The notes below the pieces were generated by a model. That model saw nothing but the letters and a program-made list of their open reading frames with translations. It had not been told where the DNA came from and searched no databases. Both the position numbers and the translations under genes were made by a program. Of a stretch of 28,632 nt of DNA, positions 1 through 7,029 are shown piece after piece. Where the stretch lies: assembly GCA_039908285.1 (NCBI GenBank), contig JAMOBE010000042.1, forward strand, positions 1-28,632. Reading direction: 5' to 3'. The stretch comes from JAMOBE01 sp039908285. Lineage in GTDB: Bacteria > Pseudomonadota > Alphaproteobacteria > Rhodospirillales > Rhodospirillaceae. Every line of letters starts with the position of its first letter. The stretch's first letter is position 1.

Positions 1-677
1 AAACACCTGCCCGTTCCCCCCAGCACGGCCGATGACGACTTCTTCGCACCGATGACGGGCGACGTGCTGACCCTCAACCGAATCCTGAACGGCTTGTGGT
101 CCGAGCGCCAGCAGAAGCATTTCCGCACCAAGCGCCGCCGTATCCGCGCCCACTTCGGTTCCCGCGAAACCATCGGCGCCGTCGCCATCACCATCGCCCA
201 ACCAGGCACGGCCTCCTCGGCGGCTACAAGATGAAGGTGGACGCCCGCCATGGCGTCAAAGGACTCTTCCCGGCCAACGAAGGCTATTTCCTCGACGCCC
301 GCAGCGGCGCTCATCCGCTGGCCGCGACCTGCTGGGCCTTGAGCCATCTCCACGCCCTTCACCTTACGAGCCACCCGCTCACGCTCTATCACCTGGACGA
401 GGAGGCCCACCGGCGCACTGCCGACCTGCTGGCCGACCACCTGGCCGCGCACGGCTCCATCGATCACATGACGTCCCGCCTGCTGTCGGCCATCGCCGCA
501 CCGCCCAAGCTCGAGTCGTGCGTGAAGGGCTTCTTCTTCGACCAGATGGCGGGCAAGCTCACCCAGTTGGCCCGCAGCGACTCAAACGAGATAGTGCCCA
601 CCGATCTGCAGGCCATGGCCGAGTCCTTGATGTCTGGACTCGCCGGGACTCGCACCACATGCGAGAACACGCCATGA
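1..677 (+). pseudogene. Unrecognised gene tail, split across two frames
   Basis: Frame 1 is open from the window edge and stops at 232-234. It has coding-like GC-rich third positions up to about 200. From about 205 the coding signal moves to frame 3, which reads through LLGGYKMKVDARHGVKGLF and FPANEGYFLDARSGAHPL to a TGA at 675-677. The simplest reading is one gene with a one-base deletion (or two-base insertion) near 200-215, truncated on the left by the window edge. I do not recognise the family: there is no P-loop, membrane segment or signal peptide. Two adjacent real genes, or a sequencing error, are alternatives. Confidence 0.4.
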
Positions 678-992
678 TGTTCGAAGTCGACCCGCGTCGA
701 AGCAGGCCAATCACCGGCTACCGACGAATGCAACGCAATGCAGGCGGATTCGTGTCGCGGTCGAGCCTCGTGACCCATGCCCCCCCAGCGCGGCTCCGTC
801 GGAGCGTCGAGTCGCGTCGAGTCGGGCCTGGTAAAGCGAAAGAGTTTCAAAACGGCGGCACGGAAATCGATCGATCCTTATCCGAAAAGTGTGGATTTCT
901 GCGACCGACGAAGCTTTGATACGGGACAAGCGCCTGCGGCAGCGATGCCCGCGCATCCTGGCCCATTACCGGCGGACCGGCAGGACAGGTTC
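678..992. other. Non-coding stretch before the lasso kinase gene
   Basis: These 315 bases contain no convincing gene. The frames that stay open here lack codon bias and only extend the downstream kinase frame backwards. A 10-bp unit, gcgtcgagtc, occurs twice in tandem at 804-823. The promoter of the plus-strand lasso unit should lie here. TGATAC at about 917 is a possible -10, but I see no good -35 partner, so no promoter is called. Confidence 0.5.
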
Positions 993-1913
993 ATGAGCGA
1001 CGATGACCTTCTCCTGTGCGGTTGGCGGGTGCGGTCGGGCCTGCCTCTGCCCGACCTGCTGCCCTGGACGGGCGATGATCGCCCGCCCGATATCTGGGTT
1101 CGCGTGGGGACCCCACCCGAGCGCTTGGACGATCTGGTCGAGCGGACCCCGTTCGCGCAGATCGATGCAAGTGGGCGGGTGCTGCTGACCCTGCCGGTCG
1201 TCGCCCGCTACCTGATCACGGGGGGCCGGGAGGTGGTGGTGGAACCCGCACCCGAGGCCGAAGCCCCGGAGATCCAGGGCTTTCTGCTGGGTACGGTGTT
1301 CGGATATCTGGTGCACCAGCGCGGGCTGTTGCCGCTGCATGCCGCCTGCCTGTCCATCGGGGGAATGACGTTGGCTCTGATGGGCGTGTCGGGAGCAGGC
1401 AAGTCCTCGCTCGCGGCGCAACTGGTGAAGCGGGGGCACCGGCTGGTGTCCGACGATGTGTGCGTGCTCGACACAACCCGGCCGGATGGGCCGTGGGTCC
1501 GGCCAACGTTCCCCCGGCTGAAGCTGTGGCGGGACACGTTGGACGCGCTCGGCATTGCCGCCAACGGGCTGGAACGCAACCGCCAGGGACGGGAGAAGTA
1601 CCTGTGCCGGACCATCGCCGCCCGCGCTTTCTCGCCCGAGCCGGCGCGGCTTGGCGGCTTGGTGCTGCTGGCGGAGGGCATTCCCGGCCGCCCGCCTCGT
1701 CTCGAGCGGCTGCGCGGCTTCACGGCACAATCCACGGTGGCCGAGCACATCTATCGCCGCCGCCAGGCACTCGCGCTGGGGCGGGATAGCGCCCTGTTCA
1801 CGGCCGCCGCCATGGTGGCGGCCAAGGTGCCGGTGTGGGCGCTGGAGCCCCCCCGCGACCTGAACGCCCTGGATGCACTGGCAGAGGTGGTGGAGGAGCT
1901 GGCCAGGCGATGA
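993..1913 (+). CDS. HPr-kinase-like peptide kinase of the lasso cluster
   Basis: A 306-residue protein with the HPr(Ser) kinase/phosphatase fold. LHA at 115-117 is followed by the P-loop GVSGAGKSS (131-139), then VSDD (152-155), FPRLKLW (173-179) and REK (200-202). This is the layout of the short HprK relatives found in RiPP clusters, not of true HPr kinases. In paeninodin-type lasso clusters such kinases phosphorylate the C-terminal serine of the precursor (established for that family). The precursor in this window also ends in serine, so that role is inferred here. The ATG at 993 is chosen because AGGACAGG lies just upstream and the sequence before it has no coding character. The stop overlaps the next start by ATGA, indicating translational coupling to the sulfotransferase. 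Confidence 0.85.
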   Translation: MSDDDLLLCGWRVRSGLPLPDLLPWTGDDRPPDIWVRVGTPPERLDDLVERTPFAQIDASGRVLLTLPVVARYLITGGREVVVEPAPEAEAPEIQGFLLGTVFGYLVHQRGLLPLHAACLSIGGMTLALMGVSGAGKSSLAAQLVKRGHRLVSDDVCVLDTTRPDGPWVRPTFPRLKLWRDTLDALGIAANGLERNRQGREKYLCRTIAARAFSPEPARLGGLVLLAEGIPGRPPRLERLRGFTAQSTVAEHIYRRRQALALGRDSALFTAAAMVAAKVPVWALEPPRDLNALDALAEVVEELARR

Positions 1914-2746
1914 CCGGTCCGATCCTGCTCGCCTCCTATCCGAAGTCGGGAAATACCTGGCTGCGGGCGTTGCTGGCCGGGCTCGAGCACGGCCGGGTGG
2001 ACATCAACGATATGTTGGAGCAGTTCACCATCGCCTCGTCGCGGCTGTTGTTCGATCAGGTGATGGGGGTGGACTCCTCCGACCTGACCGACGCCGAGGT
2101 CCACCGGGTGCGGGCGGACATGCTGCGCCGTGTCGCCGAGTTCGAGAGAGACCGATGGTTCCTGAAGGTCCACGACGCCCGGCTTCCGGCCACGCCCGAT
2201 GCCGAGGATCTCTTTCCGGCCGACGTGGTGCGCGCGGTGGTCCACATCGTGCGCGACCCTCGCGATGTCGCGGTGTCATGGGCGCATCACACTGGGCGGT
2301 CGATCGACGTGGCCATCGCCCAACTGGCCGATCCGGGGCAGACCCTGGCCAGGAGTACCATCCGCATGTCCCGTCAGTTGCCGCAATTCACATCCAACTG
2401 GAGCCGGCATGTGGAGAGCTGGCTTGGTGCCACCGACCTTGCCGTGCATCTGGTCCGCTACGAGGATCTCCTGGCCGACACAACCGGCGCCCTGACGGCC
2501 ATCGCCGCGTTCCTCGGCCTGGAGGTGGACGAGGCGGCCATCGCCTCGACGGTCGAGGCCGCGAGCTTTTCGGCCCTGCGGGCGCAGGAGGAACGCAATG
2601 GCTTTCGCGAGCGCAGGCACAACCAGGACCGTTTCTTCCGGCGCGGCGTGGCCGGCGGCTGGCGCGATACCCTGAGCGCGGCACAGACGGCGCGCATCGA
2701 GTCCGACCATGGGCCGATGATGCTGCGCCTCGGATACCTGCCATGA
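1910..2746 (+). CDS. PAPS-dependent sulfotransferase
   Basis: A 278-residue cytosolic-type sulfotransferase. The 5'-phosphosulfate loop is PKSGNTWLR (11-19). The likely catalytic histidine is in KVHDA (86-90), the 3'-phosphate motif is IVRDPRDVAVSW (113-124), and the C-terminal RRGVAGGWRD matches the family's RKGxxGDWK motif. It transfers a sulfuryl group from PAPS to a hydroxyl or amine. The acceptor cannot be read from sequence. Its position between the kinase and B2, with ATGA overlaps on both sides, makes the lasso peptide (Ser, Thr or terminus) the first candidate. The neighbouring exopolysaccharide is the alternative. PAPS could come from the APS kinase at 23577-24158. Confidence 0.85.
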   Translation: MTGPILLASYPKSGNTWLRALLAGLEHGRVDINDMLEQFTIASSRLLFDQVMGVDSSDLTDAEVHRVRADMLRRVAEFERDRWFLKVHDARLPATPDAEDLFPADVVRAVVHIVRDPRDVAVSWAHHTGRSIDVAIAQLADPGQTLARSTIRMSRQLPQFTSNWSRHVESWLGATDLAVHLVRYEDLLADTTGALTAIAAFLGLEVDEAAIASTVEAASFSALRAQEERNGFRERRHNQDRFFRRGVAGGWRDTLSAAQTARIESDHGPMMLRLGYLP

Positions 2747-3177
2747 GCCTCGTTCGCCGTCTCCTCGCCCGCCGCCGCGAGCTGCCCCTGGTGGTCGAGG
2801 CGACCCTGTGGCTGCTGGTGGCCTGGCTGGTGCTGAGTCTGCTGCCGTTTCAGAGGATCGCGCCGCTGCTGCGGCCCCGGGTGCGCGCCCGCGAGGGTGG
2901 GGATGATACCATCGAGCGCGTGCGCTGGGCGGTGACGGCGGCGGCGCGGCGGGTGCCGTGGCCGGCGGTGTGCTTTCACCAGGGCATCGCCGCGCAACGT
3001 CTGTTGGCCCGGCGCGGCATCGCCACCACCCTGCGCTTCGGGGTGAGGCGGGACGAGGGCGAGAGTGGGGGCGGGGTCGAGTCCCATGTGTGGGCCATCG
3101 CCGACGGCCGGACGGTGGTCGGGGGCGAGGCGGCCGCCCACTTCGAGCCCCTGGCTGATTTTCACTCGTTGCCCTGA
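2743..3177 (+). CDS. Lasso peptide leader peptidase B2 (transglutaminase-like)
   Basis: A 144-residue protein of the lasso B2 family, a papain/transglutaminase-fold cysteine protease that removes the leader peptide after B1 presents it. A hydrophobic N-terminal segment (about 15-35) is followed by the catalytic region: Cys77 in PAVCFHQGIAAQRLL, His115 in ESHVWAIADG and Asp121, the expected Cys-His-Asp triad and spacing. The usual LLxRRGI helix after the cysteine is present. Length is normal for split B2 proteins. Translation is coupled to the sulfotransferase by ATGA. The 3' end overlaps the 3' end of the converging cyclase gene by 16 bases. Confidence 0.88.
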   Translation: MSLVRRLLARRRELPLVVEATLWLLVAWLVLSLLPFQRIAPLLRPRVRAREGGDDTIERVRWAVTAAARRVPWPAVCFHQGIAAQRLLARRGIATTLRFGVRRDEGESGGGVESHVWAIADGRTVVGGEAAAHFEPLADFHSLP

Positions 3178-5048
3178 TCGAAACGGCGCAGGAACCGTGC
3201 GGCGGCCACGCCCCGCGCCAGAACGAGCTGGTAGGCACGGATGACCTCGTCCCGATGCCAGCCTCCATCCGGCCACTCGTCCACCAACCGACGCAGGCGG
3301 GGGACGTCGAGGCAGTGCCGGGCCAGATCGCTACGCTCCATCCACGCCACCTCGCGCGCGTACTCGGCGCGGGACGTCGCCAGCCCCAGCGTCCAATCAG
3401 CGTTTTGCAGACCGCGCGAGCGCACCAGGCGCACGGTGTTGGGCAGGATGCCATCCATGGCACGGCGGATCAGCGCCCGCGTCTCGCCATGGTGGAGGAA
3501 CTGGTCGTCGGGAATGCGCAGGCACAACTCGACCACGCGGCGGTCGAGGGCCGGGGCGCACCGCTCGATGCCGTACATGCGGCGGACGCCGGCCCAGGCC
3601 ATGCCGTGATCGTTGCGTAGGATGGCGGCGAGCCGGCCGGCGAGGCTGTCATGGCGCGCGGCCTGGAACAGATTGCCGCCGGAGCGACGGATCTGGCCGT
3701 CGATCCCCAATTCCCCGGCAAGTCGGGGGCTGAGCGGGCTGAAGTCGGCGAGGCTCTGGCCGTTGCCCCGGCGAAACACGAGGAACAGCCATCGCCGCAA
3801 CCACGCGGGCAAGAAGGGACCAACCACCAGATTGACCATGCCTCGCCAGCCCCACACGCCATGGCGGTGCAGCGCCAGCATCTCGGTCACGAGATCGATC
3901 AGCCGCCCCTGCCGCAGCAGGGTCGGCAGCAGGGTGAGGCCGTCATGGCTGATGGACATGTTGCCGCCATCGCCGTTCAGGAGCACGGTGACGCCGCGAC
4001 CTCTTGCCTCGGCGAAGAGGTTGGCGCCCCAGGCCATGCCACCGGTAGTCATCACGGGGCGCTCCAGGCCGGCGTTGAAGCGGTCGAACGCGGTGATCCG
4101 GTCACCATTGAGATTGGGAATCCGCACATGGTCGATGTTGGGGTAGGCCCGTGCGACCTCGGCCGCCAGCGGCCCCTCGTCGGCAATGGCGCCCGGCGGC
4201 ACGTAGCCGGAGAATCCGGGATCGGGCACGGCGGTGAAGGCGGTGAGCCGTCGGCCCTCGGCCGCCAGCCGCCGCGCCGCGAGGGAGACGATGCTGCCAC
4301 TGTCCAGACCGGCGCTGAGGTTGGCTCCGACCAGGCCGGTCGGCGGCAGGCGGCAGGCGACCGCCTGATCGAGGCTGGCGCGCACCGCTTCGGCGTACTC
4401 CGCCGGCCCGGCCAGGCGCAGTGGGGTCAGCGTCTCCGGCCGCCAGTAACGGTGAAGATGAACCGTTCCGCCCTCCACCACCGCCACATGGCCCGGTGGG
4501 ATCCGACGAATATCACGATAGGCGGTAGCCTCATCGAGCATCGGCAGCAGGGCCAGGCGCTCGGCCACCCACCGCTCGTTCATGACGCGAGGCACCTCAG
4601 GCAAAGCCAGGAGGCCGCGCGGCTCGCTGGCGAACAGCAGCCGCTCGGCCCCCATCCAGTAGTGCAGCGGCCGCGCGCCCATGGCATCGCACCCAAAAAA
4701 AAGGCGACGCAGCCCCCCGTCCCACACGGCACAAGCGAAATCGCCCACCAGCGGGTCAAGGAAATCCTCACCCCAGCGTCGATAGGCAAGAGCGACCAAA
4801 TTCATGGCCGTCACGGCGCCGGACCCGAGAGTTCGGCGCAACTCATCGGTGTTGTCCAGACGCCCATCGAAGGCGACCAACATATCGTCACCCCAGCGCC
4901 GGACCTCGGCTCCATCGGTGCCGCCCAGCATCGCGCCGCCCAGGCGTTCGAAGCGCGATCGACGCCCCGGCGCGATCGCCAGTGTCGCCAGCATGCGCTG
5001 GGTACGATCGGGCGTCACTTCATGCCCGGTTTCACCGGCAAGGGCCAT
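3162..5048 (-). CDS. Lasso cyclase C (asparagine-synthetase-like)
   Basis: A 628-residue protein with the two-domain class B asparagine synthetase layout. The N-terminal glutaminase-like domain begins MALAGETG, so the catalytic Cys2 of true asparagine synthetases is absent. The ATP-pyrophosphatase domain carries SAGLDSGS near 244-251 in place of SGGxDS. Lasso cyclases of this family adenylate the Asp/Glu side chain of the core and close the macrolactam with the new N-terminus. Starts are possible at ATG 5048 or the adjacent GTG 5051. AGGG lies upstream, and the ATG aligns with the usual M-x-[GL]-x-AG start. It follows the precursor and a hairpin in the minus-strand lasso unit. True asparagine synthesis or EPS-linked amidation is less likely given A, B1 and B2 next door. 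Confidence 0.87.
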   Translation of the reverse strand: MALAGETGHEVTPDRTQRMLATLAIAPGRRSRFERLGGAMLGGTDGAEVRRWGDDMLVAFDGRLDNTDELRRTLGSGAVTAMNLVALAYRRWGEDFLDPLVGDFACAVWDGGLRRLFFGCDAMGARPLHYWMGAERLLFASEPRGLLALPEVPRVMNERWVAERLALLPMLDEATAYRDIRRIPPGHVAVVEGGTVHLHRYWRPETLTPLRLAGPAEYAEAVRASLDQAVACRLPPTGLVGANLSAGLDSGSIVSLAARRLAAEGRRLTAFTAVPDPGFSGYVPPGAIADEGPLAAEVARAYPNIDHVRIPNLNGDRITAFDRFNAGLERPVMTTGGMAWGANLFAEARGRGVTVLLNGDGGNMSISHDGLTLLPTLLRQGRLIDLVTEMLALHRHGVWGWRGMVNLVVGPFLPAWLRRWLFLVFRRGNGQSLADFSPLSPRLAGELGIDGQIRRSGGNLFQAARHDSLAGRLAAILRNDHGMAWAGVRRMYGIERCAPALDRRVVELCLRIPDDQFLHHGETRALIRRAMDGILPNTVRLVRSRGLQNADWTLGLATSRAEYAREVAWMERSDLARHCLDVPRLRRLVDEWPDGGWHRDEVIRAYQLVLARGVAAARFLRRFDQGNE

Positions 5049-5078
5049 CACGACATCCCTGGCACCACGGACCGTTGT

Positions 5079-5096
5079 CGCCGAGAGCCCTCGGCG
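5079..5096 (-). promoter_or_regulatory. Hairpin between lasso precursor and cyclase genes
   Basis: A perfect 7-bp stem, CGCCGAG and CTCGGCG, with a 4-base loop starts immediately after the precursor stop codon. There is no T-run after it, so it is unlikely to be a full terminator. Such hairpins between a RiPP precursor and its enzymes can lower downstream transcription or protect the precursor mRNA 3' end. That role is inferred. Confidence 0.6.
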
Positions 5097-5273
5097 TCAG
5101 GAAAGGTTAAAACTGGCGTCATCTTGGCTCGACTGGCCGGTCATCGCCCGGCGGGGATCGAAGGATCGCACCACGGGTGTCCGCCATGGCAGTCGCTGGG
5201 GCTCCCTGGTCGTGGACGCCGTCGTGTGGTCGTCCCTGGTCTCGACATCCCCGGTCTCGTCATCCCTGGTCAT
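5097..5273 (-). CDS. Lasso peptide precursor A
   Basis: A 58-residue peptide. The leader contains two TRDD repeats (2-5, 12-15) and a recognition segment LPWRTPVVRSFD. This matches the YxxPxL leader motif bound by B1, with W30 and P33 at the key positions. The C-terminal part, RRAMTGQSSQDDASFNLS, aligns without gaps, from memory, to the paeninodin leader/core junction (D10, M15 and G17 of YSKPSLEVLDVHQTMAG). This places the core at T45-S58, TGQSSQDDASFNLS, with an 8-residue ring to D52 or a 7-residue ring to D51. A core starting at G46 is also possible. Ala43 stands where Thr(-2) is usual. The terminal Ser58 is the likely kinase target. The start at 5273 is chosen for its strong AGGGAGA site. 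An in-frame ATG at 5348, overlapping the B1 stop, would give 83 residues. Confidence 0.75.
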   Translation of the reverse strand: MTRDDETGDVETRDDHTTASTTREPQRLPWRTPVVRSFDPRRAMTGQSSQDDASFNLS

Positions 5274-5344
5274 GACTTCTCCCTGTTCTGAAAATGAAGG
5301 CGGAAAATCGTGCGATTCCAGGGCTCCTCCGCCGACCGGCCCCG

Positions 5345-5629
5345 TCATCCGTCCACCTGGATCATGTCCTTCTCCCGCATTGTCTCCAGGAGCGCGCGGA
5401 CATCGCTCTCGATGACAGCCGGGTCCCCCTCGTAGGCTTCCACCAACCCGCGCGTCAAATCGCCCAGCGTCGGCGACCGGGCCAGGCGCCTCCAGACGTC
5501 CGAAGCGATGGGGTCGAGCCCGTAGTAGACCCCGTGTTTCACACTCATCATCACCACCTCCCCGTCCACCTCGGTGGACAGCAGGTCGGCGTTCGGCCGG
5601 ATCCGGGAGTCGCTGGTGAGGACGCTCAT
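5345..5629 (-). CDS. Lasso peptide B1, PqqD-like leader-binding protein (RRE)
   Basis: A 94-residue PqqD-family protein. The N-terminal strands, VDGEVVMMSVKHGVYYGLD, are the typical RRE beta-hairpin with the GxYYGLDPIASDVW signature of lasso B1 proteins. A helical C-terminal half follows (LARSPTLGDLTRGLVEAY, ESDVRALLETMREKDMI). It binds the precursor leader and delivers it to the B2 protease and the cyclase. The ATG at 5629 is preferred over 5695, because the upstream extension is an arginine-rich non-coding translation that overlaps the putative promoter. It is the first gene of the B1-A-C unit. Its stop overlaps by ATGA an alternative upstream start of the precursor frame. Confidence 0.88.
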   Translation of the reverse strand: MSVLTSDSRIRPNADLLSTEVDGEVVMMSVKHGVYYGLDPIASDVWRRLARSPTLGDLTRGLVEAYEGDPAVIESDVRALLETMREKDMIQVDG

Positions 5630-5694
5630 GGGATGTGGTTCCGTCTCGTCGTTGATGTCGGCTGCCCGGCGCCGTCGCCTCCCGCCTCCAGTCA

Positions 5695-5723
5695 AGTATA
5701 ACAGATGTGGTTCGGCTTAGAAA
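5695..5723 (-). promoter_or_regulatory. Putative promoter of the B1-A-C lasso unit
   Basis: On the minus strand a -10 TATACT (5695-5700) is preceded by TGT, making an extended -10. A weak -35 TTTCTA (5718-5723) lies 17 bases upstream. Transcription would start near 5688, about 60 bases before the B1 ATG. A dyad, TTGTGT...ACACAA, lies further upstream at 5803-5824 and could be an operator. All of this is inferred from sequence likeness. Confidence 0.45.
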
Positions 5724-5838
5724 GTGAGAGAAGTGATCGCCTCAGGGCAATCGGGTGAAGAGAAGTGCATCCGTTTCTCGCAGAAATAAGCCATCCCAAT
5801 TGTTGTGTTACCGTATGCACACAAGTTTCCAGCAAACT

Positions 5839-6000
5839 TAAGCCCTCCCCCTCGATGGGGGAGGGTTGGGTGGGGGTGGCAGTGCGGCATCTCAGTGTAT
5901 ATTGCACGCCATGCAGTTCATCTTTGGTGCGAATGTCATTATTATTGTGCGCGCTTCACGACCACTCACACCCAACCATCCCCCATCGAGGGGAAAGGCT
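5839..6000. repeat. Inverted pair of REP-like palindromes (REPIN-like)
   Basis: The arm at 5839-5879 holds the palindrome CCCTCCCCCTCGATGGGGGA followed by GGGTTGGGTGGGGGTGG. A second, slightly diverged copy runs on the opposite strand at 5962-6000 (CCCCTCGATGGGG then GATGGTTGGGTGTGAGTGG when read in reverse). The two face each other across about 80 bases, the form of a REP doublet. With the promoter region it fills the gap of about 440 bases between the B1 gene and the GT2 gene, where no gene is visible. Confidence 0.7.
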
Positions 6001-6066
6001 TTCGACAGAGGGAATTTCACGAGTTGCGGCTCACTTTTCACCCGATTGCCATGGTGGTCGCCCTGC

Positions 6067-7029
6067 CTAGACCTGTTCTGGATAGGGAAGGCGTCCGTGC
6101 CGATGGCCCCGCAACAGTTCCCACCACGCGCCGTCGGCCTTCCTGAGGTAGGCGCGAAGAAAGACGGCATTCGATCGGCCCAACAGAGGCCCGATCCCGA
6201 CCAATAGCTTGAGGGCGGGCCAGGCGACGAGCATGAGCAGGGTGCTGCGCTCCTGGGCGGAGCCCGTTCGCAGGCGTGCCAGAAGGACCCGCAAGCGCCC
6301 CTCGCGAAAGAAGCGGTCGACGATCCAGTCTTCCGTCAGCCGGGCCGGGTCGAAGTGGTGGGTCACCGTCAGGCCCGCATCACGGACGACGCGATAGCCT
6401 GCACGGGCGAAAATCTCGCAAAGGTCCGTGTCCTCTCCGCCCAGTCCGGATACGCCGCCATAGCCCAGGTCCACGGCCCGTCGCTCGTCTGCCAGATAGA
6501 AATCAAGGAAAGGCGTGCGTCGAACGGCGAGAAAGGCCCCCGGCGGATAGCAGGGATAGCGACACTCCTGCCGGTCGCCCGGTACCGGAAGGATGGGAAT
6601 GTAGCATTGGAAACGGGGGGTGAACCAGTCGGGCAACGGCACCAGGCGAGGCCCTTCGATGGCGGCCCCCAAGACCCCGATGGAAGGATCGCGGAATACC
6701 GTCTCCAGATGGTCGAGGAAGCCTGGCCGGGGGTGGATGTCGTCGTCGCAGAAGACCAGGACGTCGGCGTCCGACATTTCGATGGCCACCGTCCTGGCGT
6801 TGTAGAGGCCGCGGCTGGGAACGGAGGCGGTGACGGTGCGGTGCTCTTCCGTGCCCAGTTGGAAAAGGTAATCGCTTGTCCCATCGCTCGAGCCGTTGTC
6901 CAGGATGAGCAGGCGGACATCCTCACGCGGTCCCACGGCAAGTAGAACGGCGGCAACGGTCTCCCGCAGGAGGGCCAGCCGATCACGGGTGCAGATGACG
7001 ATATCGATCCGCGGGGCGGTCGGCGTCAT
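6067..7029 (-). CDS. GT2-family glycosyltransferase
   Basis: A 320-residue GT-A fold glycosyltransferase. The N-terminal nucleotide-sugar motif is IDIVICTRDR (8-17), followed by LDNGSSDGT (43-51), the metal-binding FCDDDIHP (93-100) and GLGGEDTDLCEIFARAGY (195-212), which carries the catalytic-base ED motif. A hydrophobic C-terminal stretch (LLMLVAWPALKLLVGIGPLL) may attach it to the inner membrane. It probably adds one sugar to the lipid-linked repeat unit of the polysaccharide. Donor and linkage cannot be read. It is the last gene of the minus EPS unit, and its start overlaps the upstream stop by ATGA. Confidence 0.85.
   Translation of the reverse strand: MTPTAPRIDIVICTRDRLALLRETVAAVLLAVGPREDVRLLILDNGSSDGTSDYLFQLGTEEHRTVTASVPSRGLYNARTVAIEMSDADVLVFCDDDIHPRPGFLDHLETVFRDPSIGVLGAAIEGPRLVPLPDWFTPRFQCYIPILPVPGDRQECRYPCYPPGAFLAVRRTPFLDFYLADERRAVDLGYGGVSGLGGEDTDLCEIFARAGYRVVRDAGLTVTHHFDPARLTEDWIVDRFFREGRLRVLLARLRTGSAQERSTLLMLVAWPALKLLVGIGPLLGRSNAVFLRAYLRKADGAWWELLRGHRHGRLPYPEQV

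Noticed and set aside
777..992. Upstream extension of the kinase frame
   Set aside because: Codon use and residue content look non-coding. The ATG at 993 fits the family length and has a ribosome site.
3162..5048. Reading the cyclase as a cellular asparagine synthetase or an EPS amidotransferase
   Set aside because: Cys2 is missing, and B1, B2 and a precursor-like peptide are directly adjacent.
3651..5291. A 546-codon plus-strand open frame antisense to the lasso cyclase
   Set aside because: It mirrors the GC-rich codons of the cyclase, has no recognisable motif and spans the end of the precursor gene.
5630..5695. Longer start of the B1 gene at 5695
   Set aside because: The extension is Arg-rich, unlike PqqD-type proteins, and overlaps the -10 element.
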